Shown: positions 42,539 through 51,420 of the stretch, piece after piece
How positions within the stretch are numbered: the stretch's first letter is position 1
How the letters are laid out: each line of letters begins with the position of its first letter
From: Novosphingobium sp.
Lineage (GTDB): Bacteria > Pseudomonadota > Alphaproteobacteria > Sphingomonadales > Sphingomonadaceae
Length of the DNA: 64,000 nucleotides
Direction of reading: 5' to 3'
Assembly (NCBI RefSeq): GCF_030699305.1
Contig: NZ_JAUYNB010000008.1
Location: 1 to 64,000 of the forward strand
Made by a program: the position numbers and the translations under genes
The notes under the pieces: generated by a model
The model's database searches: none
What the model saw: only the letters and a program-made list of their open reading frames with translations
Told to the model about the DNA's origin: nothing

Positions 42539-44926
42539 TTAGAACTTGACCGTCGCGGTCACGCCATAGGTCGCCGGATCGTTCCACGACGCGCCGACAT
42601 AGTTCAGCCCGCCGAGATAGAGGACATAGCCAGTGCGCCGCGTGTTGAACACGTTGCGGCCCCACAGTGCGATTTCGTAGTTTTCATCCGGACCGAACGC
42701 CACGGCAGCGCGGGCATTCATGATCCCGTGCGCGCGGGTGGTGGTCACTTCCAGCAACTGCGCAGCCTGCGCAGCAGAGAAGCCCTGACCGCCCGGCGTC
42801 GAAGCCGGAGCCGTGTAACGGGCCAGGGTATTGCCATCCTGGCTCATGTCACCCTGCCAGGCGTACGTGGCGTTCAGCTTCAGGCGGCCGAACCCGACAT
42901 CGCCGTCGTAGTTCATCCCCAGCAGGAACTGTTCCTTCACGACGTTGGTGATGCGGGTGTCGATCTTGTTGTTCGGCGTCAGCACGCCGCCAACCACCAC
43001 GAAACCGTTGTACTTGGTGTACTTCGGATCGGTCAGCGAACCGTTGGCGAACAGGTCCAGTCCCGGCGCGACACGGATGGTCAGGTCAGCCTCGACCCCC
43101 CAGGTTTCCATGTCGGCGTTTTCCAGAATGGTCTGGCTGACGCCGCCCACCGCCAGGATGACCGAACGCTGCGCGTCGTTCACCTTGTTATGGTAACCCG
43201 CGATGTTGAAGCGGACCTTCTTGTCCATGAACTCGGTCTTGATGCCCAGTTCCTGCTCGTTCACGAGTTCCGGCTGGGCCGGGATCGTGTCGGCCAGGGT
43301 GAGCGAGCGCAGTTGCTGCGCGCCCGCACGATAACCGCGGCTCTGCTTGGCATAGATCATGACATCGTCGTTGACCTTGTAGTCCAGCCCGATCGTGTAA
43401 GACAGGTTGCGCCAGCTATCCTCGCGGCCGCGTTCGCAGTTGGTCGTCACCGAAACGCTGGCGGGCGAACAGGACAGCAGCGTGCCGATGCGGTCCTGGA
43501 CGTTGCCCGAATAGGTCTTGATGCCCTTCTTGTCATAGGACCAGCGCAAGCCGCCCGTCAGGTTGAGCGCGTCGGTCACGGCATAGCTGGCCTGCGCGTA
43601 GATCCCGAACGACTGGTTGTCGATCTTGCCCAGGAACCGCGACCAGACCGGGTTGCCCAGCACCGACGAATTCGACTGATCGGTGCCGGATTCGGTGAAA
43701 TAGGTCATGCCGGTGGCAAACTTCATCCGGTCATCAAAGATCGAACCGGTCAGCTGCAGTTCGCTGGAATACTGCTTCAGATCCTGCACGCCTGCGGTGA
43801 AGTGGATTGGCAGCGCAAAGCCATCGAGATCGAGCAGGTTGTCGCTCTTCACCCGGCGATAGCCGTTGATCCACTTCAGCTCGCCAAAGCCGGTTTCGAT
43901 TGCGACCTTGCCCATATAAGTCTGGGTATTCACGTCCAGATAGACGCCCTGCGCCGGGGCACCGGGCGTGCTGGTGGGCGGGGTTACCGAGACGAGATCG
44001 GGGTTGCCCTTGAAGGTGGCCAGCTGCGCATCAGCCATGCCTTGCAGCGCGGCGACTTGTGCCTGCGATCCGGCCAGGCCGAGCTGGGCGGCAAACAGGA
44101 ACGGGTTGAGGCCCAGGAACAGGCCCTGACGGCCTTCACCGTCCAGCGAACCGTCATACCAGTCGCCCGACAGGCTGACCGTGATGGTTTCGCTCGGCTT
44201 CATCGCCACTTTCAGGCGGCCAAGCAGCGTCTTCTTGCCGTTCCACTTCTTGCCAGTGGCCAGATCGCGTTTGAACCCGTCCCGTTCGCCATAGCTGATG
44301 GCGCCGCGAACCGCGAAATTCTCGCCCATTCCCATGTTGATCACGCCGGTGGCGTTGAATTCGTTGAAGCGGCCGTAAGTCGCCTTCACCAGCCCGCTGG
44401 TTTCACCGAACTTCGCGTCGTTGGTGGTGATCAGCATCGCCCCAGCCGAGGTATTGCGGCCAAACAGCGTGCCTTGCGGGCCTTTGAGCACCTGCACGTT
44501 GCCGACATCGAGCATTTCGACGTTCAGGCCATAGGCACGGGCAATGTACATTTCGTCGATGTAAACGCCGACCGACGGTTCGAGCGAGGCGATCACGTCA
44601 TTCTGCACCTGGCCGCGCATCGCCAGCGCGAACGTGCTGGCGTTATTGCTGCCTGCACGGATGTTGAAGCCGGGCGTGAACTTGGCGATTTCGCCAACTT
44701 CGCGGACACCCTGCGCTTCCAGCTTTGCGCCCGAAAACGCGGTGATCGCGATCGGGGTATCCTGGATATTGGCGTCCTGCTTGGTCACGCCGATCACGGT
44801 GATGATGTCATCATCTGTCGTTTCATCAGCAGACTGGGCAAACGCTCCGCTGCTGGAAATGGCAATTGCCGTAGCGGCAACGCCGCCAAGCATACGCGCG
44901 ATGGGGCGCTTCGAGGCAGTTTTCAT
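42539..44926 (-). CDS. TonB-dependent outer-membrane receptor
   Basis: 795 residues. Signal peptide ending SSSGAFA, plug domain with DTPIAITAFSGAKLEAQGVR and VQVLKGPQGTLFGRNTSAGA, then a long 22-strand-type barrel ending YGVTATVKF with the terminal Phe. No separate TonB box can be fixed by eye; DDIITVIGVTKQ is the likely region. It should import the hydrophobic growth substrate. ATG at 44926 has AGGAGAGCC upstream. A TTGTATAACTAGGT site lies about 48 bp upstream, placing uptake in the GntR regulon. Confidence 0.94.
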   Translation of the reverse strand: MKTASKRPIARMLGGVAATAIAISSSGAFAQSADETTDDDIITVIGVTKQDANIQDTPIAITAFSGAKLEAQGVREVGEIAKFTPGFNIRAGSNNASTFALAMRGQVQNDVIASLEPSVGVYIDEMYIARAYGLNVEMLDVGNVQVLKGPQGTLFGRNTSAGAMLITTNDAKFGETSGLVKATYGRFNEFNATGVINMGMGENFAVRGAISYGERDGFKRDLATGKKWNGKKTLLGRLKVAMKPSETITVSLSGDWYDGSLDGEGRQGLFLGLNPFLFAAQLGLAGSQAQVAALQGMADAQLATFKGNPDLVSVTPPTSTPGAPAQGVYLDVNTQTYMGKVAIETGFGELKWINGYRRVKSDNLLDLDGFALPIHFTAGVQDLKQYSSELQLTGSIFDDRMKFATGMTYFTESGTDQSNSSVLGNPVWSRFLGKIDNQSFGIYAQASYAVTDALNLTGGLRWSYDKKGIKTYSGNVQDRIGTLLSCSPASVSVTTNCERGREDSWRNLSYTIGLDYKVNDDVMIYAKQSRGYRAGAQQLRSLTLADTIPAQPELVNEQELGIKTEFMDKKVRFNIAGYHNKVNDAQRSVILAVGGVSQTILENADMETWGVEADLTIRVAPGLDLFANGSLTDPKYTKYNGFVVVGGVLTPNNKIDTRITNVVKEQFLLGMNYDGDVGFGRLKLNATYAWQGDMSQDGNTLARYTAPASTPGGQGFSAAQAAQLLEVTTTRAHGIMNARAAVAFGPDENYEIALWGRNVFNTRRTGYVLYLGGLNYVGASWNDPATYGVTATVKF

Positions 44927-44973
44927 CTTCAGGCTCTCCTCCCATGGAGCGGTTCGTGCCACTCAGGTGCCAG

Positions 44974-44987
44974 TTGTATAACTAGGT
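44974..44987 (-). promoter_or_regulatory. Operator, TTGTATAACTAGGT motif (site D)
   Basis: TTGTATAACTAGGT at 44974-44987 is identical to the site beside gntR at 37651. It is 48 bp upstream of the receptor ATG, in the core-promoter zone. A second CTAGG lies 6 bp further on (CCACTAGGA). Confidence 0.72.
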
Positions 44988-45035
44988 CCACTAGGACACA
45001 CAAGAGGGAACGCACATAAGCCGTGCGTTATGGCA

Positions 45036-46043
45036 TTATGGCAACAGTCGGATCAAAGCCGGAACATCAGCCAGCGCACGCAGCGCATCGTTCAGGTGCG
45101 TGCAGCCCAGTGTGCCGGGCAGGGTTTCAAGCACGGCATCGCGGAACTCCGCGACATTGCGGCCAATCATCCGCGTCGCCTTGACCGATGCGCCGGGACA
45201 TTCGCGGTATGGCAGGATCAATGGCAGCGCCTGAAGCGCCAGCAGCTGGCCCGTTCCGCAATCGATTTCAGCGAAGACCCGGTATTCATGCACGGCGGTG
45301 CGCCCGCCCTGCGGATTGCTGCCGCTGTCCTGAAAACCGGCGTCAACCTTGATCAGGCCATCCTCGCGCCAGACATCGATTCGCCGGGCGCGGCGCTTTT
45401 GCGGGCCTTCCTGAAACGGCATCGAATGCCAGCCCAGCGGATCGTCAGAGTTTTCCAGTGGGCCTACGGCCGTGAACGACTGGTTGACGTTGTCCGGCGT
45501 GCCATCGGGCTTGAACCCGCTGCCGCCGACCGTGAAGCCGGTGCAGATATCGTCCATCCGCCCCTTGCGTCCGGCGGTCGATTGCTGCGCGCTGCGCTGC
45601 GGGGCGCTGGCCCAGTCGCCGCGCCACTGCGACCAGATCCAGCCCGCCACCAGACTGGCCCCGGCATAATCATCCAGCAGCTGGAACAGCGGCGTTCCGC
45701 GCAGCTCACCCAGCGTGCCGGCCAGCACTTGCCGGCTGGCCCCGCCTGCCCGCACGCCGACCAGTTCGGGCACGCGCGGATGGGCCGGGGTCGTTTCAAT
45801 CGCCAGAATTTCACGGATCGGGGACGCGGTGATGCGAAACTCGGCGCTGTCCAGCACGCGCGGTTCGCCGCCGTCGGCGGGCGTCAGCAGATCGCGCGCG
45901 CGGCCGACCATGTCCCACGGCTGGCCGAACCCGTCAGGCCAGTCCGAATCGATCGAAGTGGTGCGGCGGATCGAACCCGGCCGCCGCAGCGGGGCATGGC
46001 CCGCTGACTGGCGGGCAAAGGCAAACTGCTGCGGCCGGTCCAT
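45036..46043 (-). CDS. DUF2889 family protein
   Basis: 335 residues. The C-terminal part GASVKATRMIGRNVAEFRDA and TLGCTHLNDALRALADVPAL is the recognisable DUF2889 ending (GCTHLNDxLRAL). The N-terminal half starts with RPGSIRRTTSIDSDWPDGFG. Cytoplasmic, no signal peptide, no membrane segment. Function unknown; the family appears in catabolic clusters. The ATG at 46043 is chosen (GGAGCGC upstream) although the frame is open to 46253. It follows an SDR gene by 13 bp and probably ends that operon. Confidence 0.75.
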   Translation of the reverse strand: MDRPQQFAFARQSAGHAPLRRPGSIRRTTSIDSDWPDGFGQPWDMVGRARDLLTPADGGEPRVLDSAEFRITASPIREILAIETTPAHPRVPELVGVRAGGASRQVLAGTLGELRGTPLFQLLDDYAGASLVAGWIWSQWRGDWASAPQRSAQQSTAGRKGRMDDICTGFTVGGSGFKPDGTPDNVNQSFTAVGPLENSDDPLGWHSMPFQEGPQKRRARRIDVWREDGLIKVDAGFQDSGSNPQGGRTAVHEYRVFAEIDCGTGQLLALQALPLILPYRECPGASVKATRMIGRNVAEFRDAVLETLPGTLGCTHLNDALRALADVPALIRLLP

Positions 46044-46056
46044 CGCTATGCGCTCC

Positions 46057-46851
46057 TTACTTCGGCGGCATGCGGATCGCGCCGTCGAGGCGGATGCACT
46101 GGCCGTTGAAATACGTATTGCGCGCCAGTTCGCAGACCAGCGAGCCAAACTCAGGCGGTTTGCCGAGGCGCTTGGGGAACGGCACCGATGCTTCCAGCCC
46201 GGCGAAAATCGCCGGGGCCTTGTCCTGCACCGCCAGCATCGGCGGGGTTGCAAAAATGCCCGGCAGGATCGCGTTGACGCGAATGCCCACGTCCATCAGA
46301 TCACGTGCCATCGGCAGGACCATCGCATTGACCGCGCCCTTGCCGCCGCCATAGGCGACCTGGCCGATCTGGCCATCCTGCGATGCCGCAGACGAGGTCA
46401 TGATGATGCAGCCGCGTTCCCCGTCCTCGTTCAGCGGATCGGAATTGGCCATGCCCAGCGCCGCGTGGCTGGCAATGCGGTAGCTGGCGGTGAAGATGCC
46501 TTCCGCCGAACGGGCGATCATTTCGGTCGGGTTGCGCTTGTAGCCGCCGGTGGTCTTGTCGAACGAGATGGTCTTGCCGCCGCCGGTGACGACGGCGCAG
46601 TGGACCACGATCCGTTCCTGACCATGCGCCGCGCGGGCCTTTTCATACCCGGCAACGACGCTTTCTTCAGACGTGATATCGACCTTGCAGAACACGCCGC
46701 CAATGGCCTTGGCAACTTCCTCGCCGCCTTCCTCGTTGACGTCGAAAATGGCGACTTTCACGCCATGCGCCGCCAGCGCCTCGGCGCTCGCGCGGCCAAG
46801 GCCGGATGCCCCGCCGGTCACGACGGCGGCGATGGTGTTGTCAATCTTCAT
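46057..46851 (-). CDS. SDR, HSD10-like 3-hydroxyacyl-CoA dehydrogenase type (paralogue)
   Basis: 264 residues, clearly paralogous to the SDR at 23740-24522: both begin MKIDNT, share AAVVTGGASGLGRA, FCKVDI, SASVPFPKRLGKP and end in YFNGQ-IRLDGAIRM-P-. Catalytic motif YGGGK. Probable NAD-dependent beta-hydroxyacyl-CoA or hydroxysteroid-type dehydrogenase. ATG at 46851 with AGGAGCATCCC. It is in an operon with SDR, SDR, ligase and SDR genes upstream and the DUF2889 gene downstream. Confidence 0.87.
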   Translation of the reverse strand: MKIDNTIAAVVTGGASGLGRASAEALAAHGVKVAIFDVNEEGGEEVAKAIGGVFCKVDITSEESVVAGYEKARAAHGQERIVVHCAVVTGGGKTISFDKTTGGYKRNPTEMIARSAEGIFTASYRIASHAALGMANSDPLNEDGERGCIIMTSSAASQDGQIGQVAYGGGKGAVNAMVLPMARDLMDVGIRVNAILPGIFATPPMLAVQDKAPAIFAGLEASVPFPKRLGKPPEFGSLVCELARNTYFNGQCIRLDGAIRMPPK

Positions 46852-46870
46852 GGGATGCTCCTGTGCAGGT

Positions 46871-47659
46871 TCATTGCAGTGATTCGATATTGCCGCCGTC
46901 CACCACCAGCACTTGCCCGGTGATGTAACCGGCACGGGCGGAACACAGGAACGCAGCCGCATCGGCCATGTCCTCTGGCGTGCCCATCCGCCGCACGGGC
47001 CATTCAGCCACGCGCTCGGCGATATGCTGGTCGTAAGTCTGGCCTTTGTCAGCCGCGATTTTGGTGAACACCTGCCGGAACTGCGGCGTGGCGATGGCCC
47101 CGGTGCCCAGCGTGTTGACCGTGATTCCGAACGGCCCCAGCTCCGCCGACAGCGTCTTGGACAGCGCCAGCGCACCGACCCGGTAGGTATTCTGCGCGGC
47201 GCGCGGCAGCTTGCGGTGGGGCTGCTTCACCGAATTGGTCCCAATGGTCAGGATCCGCCCCCACCCCTGCGCGCGCATATGTGGAAACACCGCCTGGACC
47301 AGCCAGCGAAACGCCATGACGTTGTTGGTGTTGGCCGCCGCGAACGTGTCATCATCAACGTCGAGGAACGCGCCCTTGGGGCCGGAATCGATATTGAAGA
47401 TCGCAATGTCTGGCGCCGCGCCGAACGCATCGACACAGGCCTGCACCGCCCGGGCGATCCCGTCCTGCGTGGTGCAATCCGCCGAAACCCCTGCGCAGCC
47501 ATGGCCGATTTCCGCCACCGCCAGATCGATGTTCGCTTGCGTTCGCGCGGCGATCACCACCTTGCAGCCCTCGGCGGCAAACCGCTGCGCGCAGCCGAGG
47601 CCGATGCCCTGCGACCCGCCGGTTACCAGCGCCACTTTGCCCGCGAGCCCCAGGTCCAT
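46871..47659 (-). CDS. SDR-family protein with atypical active site
   Basis: 262 residues. Rossmann motif VALVTGGSQGIGLGCAQRFA and C-terminal YITGQVLVVDGGNI are normal. The catalytic stretch reads TIGTNSVKQPH, then AAQNTYRVGALALSKTLS, where a standard YxxxK cannot be placed (Y is followed by R-V-G-A). Some SDR subgroups with an Asn/Arg pattern at this position exist, so it may use another acid or be non-oxidoreductive. Between two other SDR genes in the same operon; 3 bp separate it from the next. Confidence 0.8.
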   Translation of the reverse strand: MDLGLAGKVALVTGGSQGIGLGCAQRFAAEGCKVVIAARTQANIDLAVAEIGHGCAGVSADCTTQDGIARAVQACVDAFGAAPDIAIFNIDSGPKGAFLDVDDDTFAAANTNNVMAFRWLVQAVFPHMRAQGWGRILTIGTNSVKQPHRKLPRAAQNTYRVGALALSKTLSAELGPFGITVNTLGTGAIATPQFRQVFTKIAADKGQTYDQHIAERVAEWPVRRMGTPEDMADAAAFLCSARAGYITGQVLVVDGGNIESLQ

Positions 47660-47662
47660 CGC

Positions 47663-48475
47663 CTATTGCTCCTGCTGCGCCTTGAGCCGCTGCTGGAGCA
47701 GTTCATTGCGGCCGCTGGCGGGCGCGATGGTCGATCCGCCGTCCAGCTTGATCGTGGTGCCAGTGATGTAATCCGCCGCTGGTGCGGCCAGGAACAGGCA
47801 GGCCCGCGCAATGTCCGCAGGCGTGCCCGCGCGGCCAACCGGCACGGTCGCGCCGTATGCCTCAAGGCCCTCATCGCCCAGCACGGCCCGCGCCCGCGCG
47901 CTGGCGACCAGCCCCGGATTGACCGCGTTGACCGTGATCCCCTCACCCACCACATCGCCCGCCGCGCCGCGCACGAACGCATCGAGCGCGGCCTTGGCCA
48001 TGCCGTAAGCGGTCATGTTGGGGACGACCGAGAACGTCCCGTTGACCGATCCGATCGCTATGAACCGCCCGCCGCCCGGCGCTGCCGCCAGATGCGGACG
48101 CCCCGCTTGCAGCAGCCACCAGGCCGCCTTGGCGATGCTGGCGAACCCGGCTTCCATCGCCTCATCGCTGACATGGCCCAGCCCGCCATGCGGAATATCC
48201 GCCGCGCAGTGGACGATTACGTCCACGCCGCCGAACTCCGCCACGGTTGCCGCGACCAGCGCATCGCACTGCGCATGGTCCTTGACGTCCAGCTGGAACA
48301 CTTCGGCGATGCCGCCCGCATCGAGGATCGCCGCCAGCGCTTCTTCGGCATAGGACATGGTCCGCGCGCCGATCATCACTTTCGCGCCCGCTGCGGCAAA
48401 GGCCTCGGCAATGCCGCGCCCCAGCCCGCGTCCGGCGCCGGTCACGATCACGCGCCTCCCTGCAAATTCGCTCAC
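47663..48475 (-). CDS. SDR-family oxidoreductase
   Basis: 270 residues. RVIVTGAGRGLGRGIAEAFA, the catalytic Ser in IAIGSVNGTFS, YGMAK and the end YITGTTIKLDGGSTIAP. A classical NAD(P)-dependent dehydrogenase. The last 15 residues (RNELLQQRLKAQQEQ) form a charged helix absent from most SDRs. The start overlaps the stop of the upstream acyl-CoA ligase by 4 bp, so it probably acts on the same CoA intermediates. Confidence 0.86.
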   Translation of the reverse strand: MSEFAGRRVIVTGAGRGLGRGIAEAFAAAGAKVMIGARTMSYAEEALAAILDAGGIAEVFQLDVKDHAQCDALVAATVAEFGGVDVIVHCAADIPHGGLGHVSDEAMEAGFASIAKAAWWLLQAGRPHLAAAPGGGRFIAIGSVNGTFSVVPNMTAYGMAKAALDAFVRGAAGDVVGEGITVNAVNPGLVASARARAVLGDEGLEAYGATVPVGRAGTPADIARACLFLAAPAADYITGTTIKLDGGSTIAPASGRNELLQQRLKAQQEQ

Positions 48476-49995
48476 GCCGCTTGCTCCTCGAACAAGGCCT
48501 TCAGGCCGGGGGCCGATGGTTTCATCGACGGGGTGCGCGGAAAATCCGCGACGAAGCGGAAATGCACCGGCACCTGATAGGCGATCAGCCGTTCCTTCAG
48601 GAACGCTTTGAGCGCATCCGGATCGGGCGCTTCGGCCCCTTCGCGCAAGATGATCGCAGCCGCCGGAACCGCGCCCAGCCGGTCATCCGCCACGCCGACC
48701 ACGGCGGCCTCGCGGATTGCGGGATGTTCATGCAGTGCCTTCACGACGTCGTCGGGATGCACCTTGAACCCGCCGCGAATGATCGCGTTGTCGGCGCGGC
48801 CCCGGATGAACAGGAAATTGTCGGCATCCAGCACGGCCCGGTCGGTCGTGCGCAGCCATTCACCGCCGTCGATGCGGTGGACCGGGCCAAGCTGATCGCC
48901 CTTCAGTTCCAGCAAGCCTTCAGCGCCCGGCGGCAGCGGCGCACCGGTTTCGGCATCGACGATCCGCGCGGCCACATTCGCGTGGACCCGGCCTGCCGCG
49001 CCGCGTTTGGCCTGCCAGTGCGCGCGAAAATCAATCAGCGTCCAGCCAGCCACCGCGCCCGCAAACTCGGTCGCGCCATAGTTGGCCAGCACCGGGATGT
49101 CATACTTGTCCAGCACCGCATCGACCAGTTCCGGCGACACCGGCGCGGTGCCGCTGATCAGGGCGGACAGGCTGGACAGCGCTTCGCGATCGACGTCCGC
49201 TTCCAGCAACATCCGCAGCGCCGATGGCACCGCGCCCGCCACTTTGGGCCGGTTGCGGCGGATCGCATCGACCCAGCCTGCGACCGTGAACCGCTCCAGC
49301 AGGCCAATCTTGCGGCCCGCCATCAGCGCGCCGATGCAGCCATAGATCCCGCCGATATGAGTCAGCGGATTGTTGACCATTACCACCCCGGATCGCAGCT
49401 GCGGCCGATCGGCAAGCTCGCGGCCCCGTTCGTATTTGGTGAACCCGGCAAAGCTCGCCTCGAACGAGGCGCGGGTCAGCGGCACGCGCTTGGGCGCGCC
49501 GGTGGTGCCGCTGGTCAGCATTTCAATCGCCACGCCGGGGGAAGCCCGCGCCGCATCGCGCGGACGCTCGCAGCCGGGCAGCAACCGCACCCCTTCCAGC
49601 CGCGCATCGATTGCAATCACGGCGGTGCCTGCACGGGCAAAGCTGGCGGCAATGCCGGGACGCGCCGCATCGCCCTCATCCGCCACGATCACCGGCAGGC
49701 CAAGGGTTTCAATATCGGCAAACAGCCTGTCATCGGGGAGCGCGGGGTTGAGCGAGACGAGGCAGCGGTCCGTCGCCAGCACCGCCAGAATTGCCGCAAT
49801 GTGGCCGGGCCGGTTGCGCAGCATCACGCCGACGCGCGCCTCGGGCGGCAGGTCCATGCCCGCCAGCGCAGCCTCGATCCCCTGCACCGTGCGGGCCAGA
49901 TCGCCCCACGAATAATCGCGGCCTTCAAAGTCAATCTCGGCCCGGGCCGGGTCCAGCGCCATGATCGCGCGCAGCTGGTCAGTCATCGCGGACAT
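48472..49995 (-). CDS. Acyl-CoA ligase (AMP-forming), second
   Basis: 507 residues, ANL superfamily. P-loop EMLTSGTTGAPKRVP, LANYGATEFAG, WLRTTDRAVLD, GRADNAIIRGGFKVHPDD and the C-terminal PRTPSMKPSAP with a candidate adenylation Lys. It is shorter and more diverged than the ligase at 27108, so it probably takes a different acid. ATG at 49995 overlaps the stop of the upstream SDR by one base (TGATG); ATG 49986 is an alternative. Confidence 0.86.
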   Translation of the reverse strand: MSAMTDQLRAIMALDPARAEIDFEGRDYSWGDLARTVQGIEAALAGMDLPPEARVGVMLRNRPGHIAAILAVLATDRCLVSLNPALPDDRLFADIETLGLPVIVADEGDAARPGIAASFARAGTAVIAIDARLEGVRLLPGCERPRDAARASPGVAIEMLTSGTTGAPKRVPLTRASFEASFAGFTKYERGRELADRPQLRSGVVMVNNPLTHIGGIYGCIGALMAGRKIGLLERFTVAGWVDAIRRNRPKVAGAVPSALRMLLEADVDREALSSLSALISGTAPVSPELVDAVLDKYDIPVLANYGATEFAGAVAGWTLIDFRAHWQAKRGAAGRVHANVAARIVDAETGAPLPPGAEGLLELKGDQLGPVHRIDGGEWLRTTDRAVLDADNFLFIRGRADNAIIRGGFKVHPDDVVKALHEHPAIREAAVVGVADDRLGAVPAAAIILREGAEAPDPDALKAFLKERLIAYQVPVHFRFVADFPRTPSMKPSAPGLKALFEEQAA

Positions 49996-50759
49996 CAGAT
50001 CGCCAGCCCCCCGGCCGCTTCGATCACGTTGCCGGTCACCCAGCGCGCTTCTTCGCGGCACAACATCAACACCGCTCCGGCAATGTCGTCCGGCTGGCCC
50101 ATCCGGCCCATCGGCGTCGCTTTGGCATTGCCTTCATCGAACCCCGGCCGCTCGCGCAGCCTGGCAATGAAATCGGTCGCCACGGCGCCCGGTGCGATCA
50201 GGTTGCAAGTGATCCCCTGCCGGGCAACTTGCGCCGCCGTGGAAAAGGTCAGACTTTGCAGCGCCCGCTTGGTCATCGCGTAACCAGCGGCAAACGGCTG
50301 GGCCACCTTGCCCGAAATGGACCCGATGTTCACGATCCGGCCATGATCGCGCAGCCGCGGCAATGCCGCCTGCGTTACCAGATACGGCCCCTTGGCATTC
50401 ACCGTCATCATATGGTCGAACAGTTCCGCCGACCCGGTTTTCAGGCTGGCGTCCTGCCCGTCGCTGCCGACCCCGGCATTGTTGATCAGAATGTCCAGAT
50501 TGGGCGCCGGACCGAATGCGGCATCGCTGGCCGCGAACATCGCTGCGATCTGGACGGCGTCCGCAACGTCAGCCTGAATCGCAAAAGCCGTGCCGCCAGC
50601 GGCCACCACTTCAGCGACCAGTGCGTCGGCGGCGTCTTTAGCGCCTTTGTAGACGAACGCGACCGCAGCCCCTTCGGCAGCGAGTCGCCTGACGATTGCC
50701 GCACCGATTCCACGAGCTCCGCCCGTGACCAGCGCCGTTTTTGCATCCAGTTGTCCCAT
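49995..50759 (-). CDS. SDR-family oxidoreductase
   Basis: 254 residues. TALVTGGARGIGAAIVRRLA, ILINNAGVGSDGQ, catalytic Ser in NIGSISGKVAQ, YAMTK and WVTGNVIEAAGGLAI. A FabG-like SDR with an Arg-rich VRRL helix after the glycine motif. It is the first gene of the minus-strand run 50759 to 45036 (SDR, ligase, SDR, SDR, SDR, DUF2889). A degenerate TATAACTAGGT-like site lies about 25 bp upstream. Confidence 0.87.
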   Translation of the reverse strand: MGQLDAKTALVTGGARGIGAAIVRRLAAEGAAVAFVYKGAKDAADALVAEVVAAGGTAFAIQADVADAVQIAAMFAASDAAFGPAPNLDILINNAGVGSDGQDASLKTGSAELFDHMMTVNAKGPYLVTQAALPRLRDHGRIVNIGSISGKVAQPFAAGYAMTKRALQSLTFSTAAQVARQGITCNLIAPGAVATDFIARLRERPGFDEGNAKATPMGRMGQPDDIAGAVLMLCREEARWVTGNVIEAAGGLAI

Positions 50760-50783
50760 GCGGTGATAGTGCAGAGATATCTT

Positions 50784-50797
50784 ACCTAGTGCAATAA
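50784..50797 (-). promoter_or_regulatory. Weak TATAACTAGGT-like site (site F)
   Basis: On the minus strand TTATTGCACTAGGT matches TTGTATAACTAGGT at 10 of 14 positions, with the conserved right half ACTAGGT intact. It lies 25 bp upstream of the SDR start. Considered the weakest of the six candidate sites. Confidence 0.42.
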
Positions 50798-50805
50798 CTC
50801 TTTAC

Positions 50806-51372
50806 TCAATCGATCAGGGACTGGAACGCCCCCGCCAGCCAGCCTCGCGTTTCGTCTGACAGCCCGCCCTCCAGCGCGGCCAGCGGATAGATCTGACGGT
50901 AGAGGGTCAGGCCGGATGCCAAGAGCGAGAAACAGGCCGCCTTCTCTGCCCCGCGCTCTGGCCCGTACCACCGCGCCATCGGTTCGAGGAACAACTCGGT
51001 CAGCAGCCGCTCGGTGATGGCGCGCGCGGTGGGATCGGCGCTGGCCAGCAGCATCATCGGCAGCGGATTGCGCTGCTGCGGCGCGGGCGCCAGCAACATC
51101 CGCACAACCGCTTCGCCAAACCGGGCACGCGGAAAACCAAGCACCAGTTCGGCATTGAGCAGCTGAGACAGCGCGGCTTCGTAAAGCTTTTCCTTCGATC
51201 CGAAGTACCGGCTGACCAGTGCCGGATTGACCCCGGCAGCGGCGGTAATGTCGCGCACGCCGGTGTCGGTATAGCCCTTGGCCGAGAACGCTTGCTGCGC
51301 AGCATGCAAAATTGCTGCGCGCGTGCGCGTTGCGTCGCGCTGGGGGCGTGGGTCTGGTTCGGCCATTGACAT
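50806..51372 (-). CDS. TetR-family transcriptional regulator
   Basis: 188 residues. N-terminal HTH: TRTRAAILHAAQQAFSAKGY, TDTGVRDITAAAGVNPALVS, RYFGSKEKLYEAAL, followed by a helical ligand domain. It diverges from the P450-ALDH-SDR operon, 48 bp from the P450 ATG. An imperfect dyad lies at 51378-51393, between the two. It probably represses both itself and that operon in response to substrate. Confidence 0.9.
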   Translation of the reverse strand: MSMAEPDPRPQRDATRTRAAILHAAQQAFSAKGYTDTGVRDITAAAGVNPALVSRYFGSKEKLYEAALSQLLNAELVLGFPRARFGEAVVRMLLAPAPQQRNPLPMMLLASADPTARAITERLLTELFLEPMARWYGPERGAEKAACFSLLASGLTLYRQIYPLAALEGGLSDETRGWLAGAFQSLID

Positions 51373-51377
51373 GATAT

Positions 51378-51393
51378 GTATACCGCTGTTTAC
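51378..51393. promoter_or_regulatory. Imperfect dyad between TetR and P450 genes
   Basis: GTATACCGCTGTTTAC is symmetric at 12 of 16 positions. It starts 6 bp from the tetR start and ends 28 bp before the P450 ATG, the place expected for a TetR operator controlling both divergent units. Confidence 0.5.
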
Positions 51394-51420
51394 TTAAGGG
51401 CAAGTCAGGAGAACGAATCG

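Noticed and set aside
42407..45019. 870-codon open frame on the plus strand opposite the TonB receptor gene
   Set aside because: The minus-strand receptor has signal peptide, plug and barrel; the plus frame is its complement and has no domain.
48481..50283. 600-codon plus-strand open frame over the second ligase and SDR
   Set aside because: Antisense to clear ligase and SDR genes and without motif.
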